From the NCBI RefSeq assembly GCF_004834005.1, contig NZ_STFF01000002.1, positions 744,001 through 808,000 on the forward strand: a stretch of 64,000 nucleotides of DNA. The letters are read 5' to 3'. Shown one piece after another: positions 9,865 through 17,517 of this stretch. This DNA is from Niastella caeni (GTDB lineage Bacteria; Bacteroidota; Bacteroidia; Chitinophagales; Chitinophagaceae). The notes under the pieces were generated by a model. The model searched no databases. It worked only from the letters and a program-made list of their open reading frames with translations, and was not told where the DNA came from. Position 1 is the first letter of the stretch. Each line of letters opens with the position of its first letter. The translations under genes and the position numbers were made by a program.

Positions 9865-11145
9865 ATGAAAAACATACCTGCAATAATTTGTTTCGTTTTA
9901 TTGTTTGTACAAAAGGGCAATTCCCAGTCGGTTAAAAACTTTAAAACGATTGGATCTCCCATAAATAAATTATGTCCAAACTTTGTATTTGATACGCTGA
10001 TCAATTATAAAAATGAAAAATTAGCTCTTGCTGATTTAAGGGGAAAGTTTATAATAATTGATTTTTGGGGAACTTTTTGCCTGCCTTGCATTGCCGACAT
10101 TCCGAAACTGGAGAAATTGCAAAAAAGATTTGGTGATACCCTGCAGATACTGATGGCAGTTACAGATGGCATTCAAAGCGCACAGCTTTTTTATGAAAAC
10201 AGGAAAAAGGGTAATAAGCCGATAACGCTGCCATGTACAGCAGATCAGGAAGCTTGTGATTATTTTCAGGTAAAGTCAGTTTCAACATACGTTTGGATAG
10301 ATGATCAGGGCTATGTAAAAGGCATTACCGATTATTCGCAGGTAACCGAGCAAAATATTGCTGATTTCGTCAATAAAAAAAATATCCATTTAAGGGGGCT
10401 GGAAACAAAGACCAGGGCAGATGATAAACGATACCTTGTTACCATAGCCAATGAAATAGATAGCAGCAATGTGCTCTACAATTCATCACTTACGAAATAT
10501 TTGAATGGCGTAAAAGGGGTGTATAAATACCCCAGGAAAGGTGTCGGAACAAAAGTGTATGCAACGAACACCTCAGTTAGTTATTTATACCGGATTGCTT
10601 TTGGTGATTCATCAGGTGCTGTACCGTATAGCAGAACGCTGATCGAATCTGCTCACCCTGAAAGATATGCTCTTTCTAATAATGAAGATTTTGAAAAATG
10701 GAAATGGGATAATACGTTTTGTTATGAATTAACGGTGCCGGTAGCGAGGCAAAACGATATTTTAAGAATAATGCTCGATGATTTAAATAGGCACTTTGGC
10801 GGTAGGGTAAATTTTGAGAACCGGACCCAAAAATGTTTGGTATTGACTGCAGAAAAGAACCTACCTGTTCTTACCACCAAGTCTTCAATTCCTAAAAAGG
10901 TAATGAATGCCGGTGGGGTAACGGTGATAAACTATCCTTTAGCCGATTTTATAGAAATAATTGAACATTATCTGCCTAAGGAAATAATATTGGATGAAAC
11001 CGGTATTTCGGGCAATGTTGAAATTATAGTGCAGGCAGAAATGAATAACGTGGAGTCTTTAAATGCGGCATTAAAAAAATATGGGTTACGGCTTCAATAT
11101 GAAGATAGGCTTGTTAAAATGCTGGTCATAAAGGATCCGCAGTAA
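9865..11145 (+). CDS. TlpA-like thiol-disulfide oxidoreductase with DUF3738-like C-terminal half
   Basis: This exported protein has 426 residues and an N-terminal signal (MKNIPAIICFVLLFVQKGNSQ). Residues about 35-170 are a TlpA/AhpC-TSA thioredoxin-like domain with the redox pair CLPC at about 72-75 inside IDFWGTFCLPCIADIPKLEKL. Residues about 185-426 do not look like thioredoxin; the final part (LNAALKKYGLRLQYEDRLVKMLVIKD) matches the pattern of the DUF3738 family, which is often fused to TlpA or blaR-type proteins. It should act as a periplasmic thiol reductant or oxidant with an added sensing or binding domain. It lies after a terminator and so probably has its own promoter in a 45-bp gap. 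Its 3' end overlaps the convergent gene by 20 bp. Confidence 0.82.
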   Translation: MKNIPAIICFVLLFVQKGNSQSVKNFKTIGSPINKLCPNFVFDTLINYKNEKLALADLRGKFIIIDFWGTFCLPCIADIPKLEKLQKRFGDTLQILMAVTDGIQSAQLFYENRKKGNKPITLPCTADQEACDYFQVKSVSTYVWIDDQGYVKGITDYSQVTEQNIADFVNKKNIHLRGLETKTRADDKRYLVTIANEIDSSNVLYNSSLTKYLNGVKGVYKYPRKGVGTKVYATNTSVSYLYRIAFGDSSGAVPYSRTLIESAHPERYALSNNEDFEKWKWDNTFCYELTVPVARQNDILRIMLDDLNRHFGGRVNFENRTQKCLVLTAEKNLPVLTTKSSIPKKVMNAGGVTVINYPLADFIEIIEHYLPKEIILDETGISGNVEIIVQAEMNNVESLNAALKKYGLRLQYEDRLVKMLVIKDPQ

Positions 11146-12172
11146 TGTTCAGATCATACAAAACAACCGATTTGCCATAGATCGCATATAATTTTTTATC
11201 AATTACATGCAATTGATGAAGTTTGTTTCCTTTATGTGCAGGGATATAAAAGCTCCCTTTATAGGCGCCGTTTATTAAATTGTAAACATCGATCACAGTA
11301 TTCTCCATAAAGTCGAGCGAATATTCATTGTCTGCTTTTAACATAGAATGTAAATAGAGCGTTCCTCCTGCCACTGCGCCTGTGTAGTTCACAAATTGGG
11401 GCGGCTCCTTCATGGTTAGGGATGACGCCAGGCGGGCAACTTTTATTTCTCTTTTTGTAACCGTATCAATTGTTCTGGCTTTTAACTTTATGTTCAGGTT
11501 AGTGTCCATGCAAATAAACCCATTCTGATAAAAGAAAGTATAGCACGCCAGGTGGGAGGTTGAATCATAATATAAAATACCATCGGTAGAAAAGCTGCCT
11601 TTTCCGTTTTTCTCGCTAAAACGGTCTTCAACTCTTGCGTTTTCGTTTTTCAAATCAAGTTTTATGAATACCGGATCATTTGTTTTCAGGTCTTTTGTTC
11701 TCAGAATAAATTGGTCTTTAGAAAAAACGGCTTCTTTGTTGTAGAAGTATTTTAGTACATGGCTGTCACTGGTGCCGGAATCCAGATCATAGTCTATTAT
11801 GCCAGGCATATTTCGGCATGATAAATATATATGATGGCCGTTCAGTAACATTCGAACCCCTGAGTTTAATTTGACGTCGGGTGAGATGGATAGTGGGATA
11901 ATTTTTAAAAAGTTCAGGTCACGATCGGTCAGGTATATTTTGTAGGGGTCATTACCCTGGAAATACAGCTTGTTTTCATGTGATCCAATTATTCTGCTGA
12001 TAGATACCGGGAATGTGATCTGTTTTTGAAGTTTTAATACGGTATGCAATCGTCTGTTAAAGCCGTTCTTTTTTTCATGAATGTTTTTTGACAGGAAAGC
12101 CAGTACGGCGATCATTGCAAAAGCGGCAAGGAATAATGTTGCTAAAATCATTGCCGGTTTCTTTCTACGCAT
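11126..12172 (-). CDS. Membrane-anchored protein of unknown function, propeller-like repeats
   Basis: The protein has 348 residues. It starts with a basic n-region and one membrane segment (about residues 8-27), so most of the chain lies in the periplasm. The rest is beta-rich with recurring units of the type NKLYFQGNDPYKIYLTD, HHIYLSCRNMPGIIDYDL and KLYAIYGKSVVLYDLN, which suggests a beta-propeller (NHL/6-bladed type). No catalytic motif is seen. It is the last gene of the minus-strand group with the MauE-like and DUF6520-like genes, 65 bp after the latter. The similarity to a propeller is inferred from repeat spacing only. Confidence 0.7.
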   Translation of the reverse strand: MRRKKPAMILATLFLAAFAMIAVLAFLSKNIHEKKNGFNRRLHTVLKLQKQITFPVSISRIIGSHENKLYFQGNDPYKIYLTDRDLNFLKIIPLSISPDVKLNSGVRMLLNGHHIYLSCRNMPGIIDYDLDSGTSDSHVLKYFYNKEAVFSKDQFILRTKDLKTNDPVFIKLDLKNENARVEDRFSEKNGKGSFSTDGILYYDSTSHLACYTFFYQNGFICMDTNLNIKLKARTIDTVTKREIKVARLASSLTMKEPPQFVNYTGAVAGGTLYLHSMLKADNEYSLDFMENTVIDVYNLINGAYKGSFYIPAHKGNKLHQLHVIDKKLYAIYGKSVVLYDLNITADPL

Positions 12173-12237
12173 AATAAAAGGGTTAAATACTAACCACTAA
12201 CCTGGGTCAGTGGTTAGTAAACAATTTGAAAAGTTTC

Positions 12238-12456
12238 TTACAAATTCTCGATAGGTACTTTTGCAGTGATTATTTCACCTGTGAAATCGTCCTCGCAGCA
12301 CTCAATATCAGTTTGATTCAAACATTCAGTACCACCAGGATCTACGATGCTACATAATGGTACGTTTTTGTGGGTTTTAGTGGTGTTGGCAGTTGTTGTT
12401 CCGGCAATGGCTACAATAAGTGTCAAAGCTGCTAGTGATACTTTTACTTTTTTCAT
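12238..12456 (-). CDS. Small exported cysteine-containing peptide (DUF6520 type)
   Basis: The product has 72 residues. The first 24 or so are a signal peptide (MKKVKVSLAALTLIVAIAG, then TTTAN), leaving a mature acidic peptide of about 48 residues with four cysteines, arranged as one, one, and a CC pair (PLCSIVD, TECLN, IECCEDD). Small exported proteins of this form recur in Bacteroidota next to MauE/DoxX membrane proteins. The neighbours suggest that its cysteines are handled by the MauE-like and TlpA-like proteins. Its function is unknown. The 5' region carries an element shared with the gene at 15114-16187. Confidence 0.72.
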   Translation of the reverse strand: MKKVKVSLAALTLIVAIAGTTTANTTKTHKNVPLCSIVDPGGTECLNQTDIECCEDDFTGEIITAKVPIENL

Positions 12457-12486
12457 AACTCAACCTGTTTTAATCAAAACAGCAAA

Positions 12487-12525
12487 TTTTAGTTTATTGG
12501 TACCTACTCTTTTTTAGGTTTTCGG
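12487..12525 (-). promoter_or_regulatory. Conserved upstream element, copy 1
   Basis: On the plus strand this reads TTTAGTTTATTGG, then TACCTACTCTT, then TTTTCGG. A very similar block lies at 16200-16235 in front of another minus-strand gene. It starts about 31 bp upstream of the start of the cysteine peptide gene. It could be an operator, a leader RNA element or a dispersed repeat. Confidence 0.5.
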
Positions 12526-12566
12526 TGTCCCCTAACTTACGCGTAAATATTTTCTGTATAGGATTA

Positions 12567-13049
12567 TTAACTTCCTGTTTTCAGTAGAACGCCTGTTCCT
12601 GAAATAATTACGAAAAAAGCATTGAATAATATATGTTGATTCCAGGATAGCTTTTCCAGTACGCCACCACAAGAACAAGGGATGTAATAACTGAAATTCA
12701 ACATTATTATTAAATAGGCAGTGAATAAGCTCATAAGGAAGAAAGAAGCATATAAGCCAATTAGCCTGGTTCTTTTAATAACCAAAAGAAGTGCAATCAA
12801 TATTTCGATAGCTGGGATACTCCAGGCTGTGAAACTGGAATATGAAGTGATAAATGGCGATTTGCTTAATTGAACAGTGAAAAGTTTATAATCTGAAAGT
12901 TTATTGAATGAAGCGTATATGAATAATATTATTAGCAGGGAACTAATAATTTCTATAATGGCATTTTTACCCGGCCAGGAATAAAATGTTGATGATTGTA
13001 AAATAGACCCGTTGGTTAAGTACCTGCTACTTAACATTTCTTTTTTCAT
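12567..13049 (-). CDS. MauE/DoxX-like redox-associated membrane protein
   Basis: This 160-residue integral membrane protein has four predicted helices (about residues 33-49, 70-88, 92-115 and 137-155). The segment between helices 3 and 4 holds YYIPCSCGGVLEKL with Cys at about 125 and 127, the conserved cysteine pair of the MauE/DoxX redox family. MauE is needed for disulfide formation in methylamine dehydrogenase; relatives in Bacteroidota are thought to pass electrons to TlpA-like proteins. It is followed by the DUF6520-like peptide gene on the same strand. A short AraC-type regulator gene lies upstream, separated by 227 bp. Confidence 0.82.
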   Translation of the reverse strand: MKKEMLSSRYLTNGSILQSSTFYSWPGKNAIIEIISSLLIILFIYASFNKLSDYKLFTVQLSKSPFITSYSSFTAWSIPAIEILIALLLVIKRTRLIGLYASFFLMSLFTAYLIIMLNFSYYIPCSCGGVLEKLSWNQHILFNAFFVIISGTGVLLKTGS

Positions 13050-13239
13050 AAAAAAAGGTTTACAAAACGGCCATATACGGCCATGTATTATTTTGAGTTG
13101 AAAACTTAGAATTGTTTTATAGGATATGGAGCCTTCCCTGGCGGAGCTTTACTAATTGCCCTGAGGTTTATAACAATTCAAAAAGTGTAGATATATCTGG
13201 ATTGTAACTGAACTGTGTGCAAATTACGGTATGATGCTT

Positions 13240-13276
13240 GGCGGATCCGGTTAAAATCATGGCGAATCCGGTTTTT
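13240..13276. promoter_or_regulatory. Direct repeat downstream of the AraC-type gene, possible regulator site
   Basis: GGCGGATCCGGTT (13240-13252) and GGCGAATCCGGTT (13261-13273) are direct copies with one mismatch, spaced 21 bp apart, i.e. two helical turns. AraC-family regulators typically bind such tandem half-sites. The repeat abuts the 3' end of the AraC-type gene and lies about 190-225 bp upstream of the MauE-like gene. That it is the operator is inference. Confidence 0.4.
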
Positions 13277-13651
13277 CTAACTTTTAGGATAAAGGTATAG
13301 GGAGGGTATTTTGTTACCAGAATTTTTCTTCCTCCATTCGGCGGGGGGCATGCCGGTTATTTTTTTAAACTGCTTTACCAGATTGCTAACATCATAGCCC
13401 ACTTTAATTGCTACAGCCTTTACTGGTTCATCGGTTGTTCCCAGCATCTCTTTTGCCTTTTCTATGCGGACCTCAATAAGGTATTCATAAATTGTTTTTT
13501 GATTGATGTACTTAAAGCCTTTGCGTAATTTACTTTCATTGGTGTTTACGCGCCTGGCAAGATGCGCATGCGTATTGGCGTGCCTGTATTCGTTTTCCAA
13601 AATGGCTTTTACCTGCGCAATTTTTTGCAGGTCTTCGTTTGATAGTTTCAT
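13277..13651 (-). CDS. AraC-family regulator, DNA-binding domain only
   Basis: The protein has 124 residues and consists almost entirely of the double helix-turn-helix of the AraC/XylS family: first HTH at about residues 28-50 (HLARRVNTNESKLRKGFKYI), second at about 75-100 (PVKAVAIKVGYDVSNLVKQFKKITGMPPAEWRK in two parts). There is no N-terminal ligand-binding domain, so activity may depend on its level or on a partner. It lies upstream of and co-directional with the MauE/DUF6520 group and is a reasonable candidate regulator for it. Confidence 0.88.
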   Translation of the reverse strand: MKLSNEDLQKIAQVKAILENEYRHANTHAHLARRVNTNESKLRKGFKYINQKTIYEYLIEVRIEKAKEMLGTTDEPVKAVAIKVGYDVSNLVKQFKKITGMPPAEWRKKNSGNKIPSLYLYPKS

Positions 13652-13850
13652 TTAAGGTTTATTTAGGTAAAGGTTAAAAATGTACTATTTAAATAATATG
13701 CACTTTATCACAAAATAACTGCAAGTAAATAAATTTTGATAGGGGAGAAGATTGCCCTCCTGAGATACGAAGAGCAAATTAACTTGTTTTATTAGTACAT
13801 TTTATATTAAAATATTGAGTATATATTTTGGCATATATACATTGCAGTTA

Positions 13851-14471
13851 TTAATCCTTAATACAGCGCACTGCCAATCCATACGTCACAGCTTCTTTAT
13901 TCCGTTGAACGTCTACGAAGCCGGTAAACAGGCGAGGGCTCCAGTCATACATTTCAAAACTTCTGCTGGCCGACCACCAATACCCATTGAATCCCATAGT
14001 GTGATACGTGCCACCACTTCCGAAACGGTAGCCTCCCAATCCATTTGTATTTATTTTGCCTGCAGCTGCCGGGTTGTTTTCCAGCCAGGCTTCCAGGCTT
14101 GCAATTTCTTCGTCAGTAGGAATATGCCAGCCTGCCGGCGCAATTTTCCGGGAGTCGTTTATGGCATGCCAGTTGTACAGCCGGCCATAACCGGTTGAAT
14201 GAGAAGCGTCATTGTTGTAATTACAATAAGCGCCGGAAGTGCAGGTGCTCCAGGCCGTTGTATCAGTTATGTTGGGGATTGTATCGCCATTCCGGTACCG
14301 GGTCACCCGTAAATTTTCCGCCATCCATATTTGTTTTCCTATAGTGATGGTACGGTACTCGTAACCGTCAATATCAGTTACTGTATTATCCTGTTTGCTG
14401 GTTGTGCAGTGAGTGAATAGTAGTAGCGCTATTAACAGCCTATGCAGGCGAATGGTTTTTTTCTTTTTCAT
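13851..14471 (-). CDS. FISUMP-domain lipoprotein
   Basis: The protein has 206 residues. A lipoprotein-type signal (RLLIALLLFTHC, Cys at about residue 21) is followed by a Fibrobacter succinogenes major paralogous domain: DGYEYRTITIGKQIWMAENL near the start, RLYNWHAI, then APAGWHIPTDEEIASLEAWL, GYWWSASR and a final AVRCIKD. Such proteins are surface exposed; the domain probably serves in binding, and no enzyme activity is known. The start codon overlaps the stop of the preceding gene by 4 bp (ATGA), so the two are translationally coupled. Confidence 0.85.
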   Translation of the reverse strand: MKKKKTIRLHRLLIALLLFTHCTTSKQDNTVTDIDGYEYRTITIGKQIWMAENLRVTRYRNGDTIPNITDTTAWSTCTSGAYCNYNNDASHSTGYGRLYNWHAINDSRKIAPAGWHIPTDEEIASLEAWLENNPAAAGKINTNGLGGYRFGSGGTYHTMGFNGYWWSASRSFEMYDWSPRLFTGFVDVQRNKEAVTYGLAVRCIKD

Positions 14472-15034
14472 TTCGTGTAGAAGGTTTGCAAATTTCCATT
14501 TTCCCAGTAATAGATCCGGGTGCGTTCTTCCAGTTCCATCAGGGCAAACCCATTTGATTTTAGTATCAGGGATTGTATGCGCGGGTACGCTACATCAATT
14601 TGCGCAGGCGGTGCAACGGCTATGCCTGCTGCCAGGTTATGTTCTTTTTCATTAAATGGCACGTTGAGATCATTCACTGTATAATTGGCGAATGAATGGC
14701 TCGCTGTACCGGTACATATAACCAGGCGCAACTGGTTGTCTTTTTTCAACCATAGGGCATAATCGGCTAGCTGGTCATCGTTTATGTCGGTACGTGCCCA
14801 ACAAGGGTTATAACTGCTGTCGTAAAAAGACCACCAGGTTTTACTGTAGTCGTTTTTTTCAACAACGTGCCATTGAGAAAAATTCGTTTTAATGTGGTCT
14901 GCTAATGCCTCGGGTAAGGCGGTTGCCTGTTCAGTAATGTTATTTGCAACTGCCGTTGCCAGGGGCGCCTGCATCTCCCTTTCATTGCAGGCAGCTAAAA
15001 ACCATAAGGTTATTATCCATAACCATCGAATCAT
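14468..15034 (-). CDS. Lipoprotein of unknown function
   Basis: I take the start at 15034 because it gives MIRWLWIITLWFLAAC, a clean lipoprotein signal, whereas the longer frame from 15151 would run into the end of the upstream gene. The 188-residue product has the pattern DINDDQLADYALWLKKDNQLRLVICTG in its middle (residues about 80-110), a DxNxDxxxDY calcium-loop-like repeat of the FG-GAP/VCBS type, and ends RIYYWENGNLQTFYTK. It overlaps the FISUMP lipoprotein gene by 4 bp and may act with it at the cell surface. No further function can be assigned. Confidence 0.65.
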   Translation of the reverse strand: MIRWLWIITLWFLAACNEREMQAPLATAVANNITEQATALPEALADHIKTNFSQWHVVEKNDYSKTWWSFYDSSYNPCWARTDINDDQLADYALWLKKDNQLRLVICTGTASHSFANYTVNDLNVPFNEKEHNLAAGIAVAPPAQIDVAYPRIQSLILKSNGFALMELEERTRIYYWENGNLQTFYTK

Positions 15035-15113
15035 ATAACCGGTTCGTTTTATAAAAACCACATAGACACAATAAGCCCCGGGTGCTTTTGCGCCTATGTG
15101 GTTAAGAAATGAA

Positions 15114-16187
15114 TTACCATCTGCCGTTGGCGGCTGTATATACCTGGCCATTCACTGCTGTTCTGCAGTTGGAGGTCCTTACATGCTGCACATTGGGATT
15201 GCCATTGGAAACAGTTCCGGCATTTACCCGGGTGTTGGAAGCATCTTCTAGAAAAATGCCATGGCTGGTGCTATTGGCGATGTCTACCGTATTCACCGTA
15301 GTGCCATTACTGCCGGTTACGCTGAAGAAACCGCGTCCGCTGTTGCGGGAGTATACTTTAGCGCAGGTAACATTAGGGCCATTGCTGTTGGCCACGCGGA
15401 AAGTAGCATAACCACCACCGTTGTTGTTGTAGCTGCCGGTTACAGTTCCTACAGAACCGTTCCGGGACTGGTTCAACAATACGGCGCAGCCACCGGTGTT
15501 GTTACAGGTAACATTACCAATGTTAAAGCCATTTACGCCATAGGTTTCAATAGCATGGGTGCCTGAGCCGGTAATGTTGATATTTCCATTGATGGTCAAA
15601 TTGCTGGTAGATGCAGTACTATGGTCAACGCGAATGCCCAAACCAGTTGACAGGGACATAGTGATGTTACTAAGGATCATATTGTTACAACCCTTGAACC
15701 ATATGCCATAGCGCGGATTACCTGTAACGCGCAGGTTCCTGACTTCTATCTGGGTCTTTCTGTCGCCCTGTACCGGTACAATCAACAGGTCATTGCTGTT
15801 GCAGTTGAACGTTGTACCTACAAAATCAAGAATGGTGTAGCTGGGGATGTTTACGGCTTTTATTGCGCCGCCTGAATTGCCCGAGCTGCCTGAGTTTTTG
15901 ATCGTTACCGTTTCTTTGCTCGTGCGACCGGCCGTAAGACCATTACAGGCAGCCTGAATAGCGGCAATGTAATCGGGGCCGGTATACCGGGTAACGCCGT
16001 TGACCCTGGCCGTCCAGGTACCATTGGTAACAAATACTTCACCGGAAGCTTCTGTAGTGGGTGTTCTTTCAATGCCTTGATTTTCTTCAGGCATTTGTTC
16101 AACCTGTTTTTTACAACCTGCAGTTATGAGAATGGCAGCGGTTGAAAAACAGACTAGCAATGCAAGCGTTAGTGTGTGTTTTTTCAT
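15114..16187 (-). CDS. Right-handed beta-helix lipoprotein
   Basis: The product has 357 residues from MKKHTL (an ATG three codons upstream is also possible). After a lipoprotein signal ending ITAGC and a linker (residues about 28-50) comes a right-handed parallel beta-helix made of about 22-residue turns rich in Asn, Gly and Thr (IRVDHSTASTSNLTINGN, NITGSGTHAIETYGVNG, NIGNVTCNNTGG). This fold is shared by pectate lyases, alginate epimerases and other uronic-acid-active enzymes, but catalytic residues cannot be assigned. Its N-terminal tether (GCKK...EENQ...TEA) resembles that of the lyase-like gene next door, which supports a joint role in polysaccharide breakdown. Confidence 0.78.
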   Translation of the reverse strand: MKKHTLTLALLVCFSTAAILITAGCKKQVEQMPEENQGIERTPTTEASGEVFVTNGTWTARVNGVTRYTGPDYIAAIQAACNGLTAGRTSKETVTIKNSGSSGNSGGAIKAVNIPSYTILDFVGTTFNCNSNDLLIVPVQGDRKTQIEVRNLRVTGNPRYGIWFKGCNNMILSNITMSLSTGLGIRVDHSTASTSNLTINGNINITGSGTHAIETYGVNGFNIGNVTCNNTGGCAVLLNQSRNGSVGTVTGSYNNNGGGYATFRVANSNGPNVTCAKVYSRNSGRGFFSVTGSNGTTVNTVDIANSTSHGIFLEDASNTRVNAGTVSNGNPNVQHVRTSNCRTAVNGQVYTAANGRW

Positions 16188-16199
16188 AATAAGCAAGCG

Positions 16200-16235
16200 T
16201 TTAGTTTAATGGATGCCTACTCTTAAGATTTTCGG
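16200..16235 (-). promoter_or_regulatory. Conserved upstream element, copy 2
   Basis: On the plus strand this reads TTTAGTTTAATGGATG, then CCTACTCTT, then AAGATTTTCGG. It aligns with 12487-12525 with two substitutions and short gaps. It begins 13 bp upstream of the start of the beta-helix lipoprotein gene and so probably lies in its leader or promoter. Confidence 0.5.
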
Positions 16236-16418
16236 CTTCGTCTGTGGATGTTATTTGCAAATATTTCCAGTAAACTAAATGTAAGTTATTGACCTGTTAC
16301 AAAGCAACCTGTACCATCCTGTTAGTTTGGCCAACCTTATCGGGTGAACATGTGATATAGCTACATACGTATTATAAATGAATGAAAATTTAAATGTCAA
16401 ACACACATATTAATTGTT

Positions 16419-16457
16419 AAAAAAGGAAAAGGCTGCCTTATTTGAGACAGCCTTTCC
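16419..16457 (-). terminator. Intrinsic terminator after the lyase-like gene
   Basis: Read on the minus strand, GGAAAGGCTG pairs with CAGCCTTTTCC across a short loop and is followed by a run of six T. It ends the transcript of the gene at 16482-17195, which suggests that the beta-helix gene downstream has its own promoter. Confidence 0.8.
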
Positions 16458-16481
16458 GGGCGCCTAAAAACAACAGGCTCC

Positions 16482-17195
16482 TTATTGACCTACAGGACCG
16501 TTTTTCCAGTATTTTACATTTTTCCAACGGGTTTCAGACCTGGAGCCGGAGATGTTATACACGCCGCATTTGAAGTAATGCGTTGCATTTCCCCGGTCTG
16601 CATAGTTGCCTTTTAATGTGTTGTTCAGATATACATAAATTCTGCCGTTGTCTGCATCATGCTGTACATTAACATGGATCCATTTATTATATGCGCTCGT
16701 CATCAATGTTTCATTGTCGTATCGTTTTATAGTGCCGCTGCTGGCTGAATGAATTTTAAGCATGATGGCAGTTGCATGCGTAGATCCGCCGAATACCTGC
16801 ATAATGTCTGTTCCGGCTGAACCTGAAACAATATATACATCGCCTTCGAACTGATGCCTTCCGGAAGTATAATTATTATTCATCCGCAATTCTGAACGAG
16901 GTCCGGTTGAACAGCCTTCATATTGACATTCATCGGCTGGGTAGATCCAAAAACGATGTTCCCCGCCTGAATAACTATACCGGCTCGATTGAGGAAGATT
17001 CCAGGGCGATTGTATATTATAGGTGTAGGATGTTTGTGTCCACCCGGCGGTGGGATTGGCTTCTGTATTGATCTGGCGTGTTGAAGTGTCAGGTTGGTTT
17101 TCTTCAGTGGACGTTCCTGTTTTTTTGCAACCGCCCAATAATAGTGCAGGTAGTATAAGCGCGCTTATACAGGCTTTTAAGTGTAATCCTTTCAT
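16482..17195 (-). CDS. PL7/PL20-like polysaccharide lyase lipoprotein
   Basis: The product has 237 residues. A lipoprotein signal (LILPALLLGGC, Cys at about 22) and a short linker precede a concanavalin-like jelly-roll. It carries GPRSELRM (about residues 97-104) and HYFKCGVYN (about 211-219), which match the R(S/T)ELR and YFKxGxYN blocks of alginate lyase family 2 (PL7) and the related glucuronan lyases (PL20). The third PL7 block, normally QIH, reads MQVFGG here, so the usual catalytic His is not at that place. I expect action on a uronate-containing polymer. It faces a SusC/SusD pair across a 322-bp gap that holds a LacI-type palindrome. Confidence 0.75.
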   Translation of the reverse strand: MKGLHLKACISALILPALLLGGCKKTGTSTEENQPDTSTRQINTEANPTAGWTQTSYTYNIQSPWNLPQSSRYSYSGGEHRFWIYPADECQYEGCSTGPRSELRMNNNYTSGRHQFEGDVYIVSGSAGTDIMQVFGGSTHATAIMLKIHSASSGTIKRYDNETLMTSAYNKWIHVNVQHDADNGRIYVYLNNTLKGNYADRGNATHYFKCGVYNISGSRSETRWKNVKYWKNGPVGQ

Positions 17196-17427
17196 CTGGC
17201 AAGTTTTAATGATTAACAGTGTTTATGGCAATCGTAGAAATAGCTGATATGGCAAGATGTAATAAACCAGGCGCCCAAGGTTGTATCTGCGGTTATGGCA
17301 GCTATTTATATCTGCTAACAAAATTTAGCAATACGCGAAGTATAAAGTATGCAGTTATTGGCATTTTATTCATTCAGATTACCTTATTTGATATATTCGG
17401 TCATGTATGAACGATTTGTGAATATAT

Positions 17428-17445
17428 TACGGAAACGTTTCCGTA
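17428..17445. promoter_or_regulatory. 18-bp perfect palindrome, LacI-type operator
   Basis: TACGGAAACGTTTCCGTA is a perfect 18-bp palindrome with the central CG and GAAACGTTTC core typical of LacI/CcpA-family operators. It sits 72 bp before the SusC start and 232 bp before the divergent lyase-like gene. No lacI gene is in the window. The rest of the gap (17196-17517) shows no convincing gene. Confidence 0.72.
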
Positions 17446-17517
17446 GATAAATTGCATCATTTTCTACTATCTAAGTGTCTTGTTTCGTTCATAACAATCT
17501 AAAATACTCGATTTGCC

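Noticed and set aside
13067..13086. Tandem 10-bp repeat ACGGCCATAT/ACGGCCATGT upstream of the MauE-like gene
   Set aside because: Only two short copies with one mismatch; it could be a regulator site but is too short to separate from chance.
15035..15151. Upstream extension of the lipoprotein gene at 14468-15034
   Set aside because: The extra 39 residues overlap the end of the preceding gene and would bury the clear lipoprotein signal that starts at 15034.
17219..17410. 63-codon plus-strand frame in the lyase/SusC gap
   Set aside because: It lies in the divergent regulatory region, ends just before the LacI-type palindrome and has no protein-like pattern.
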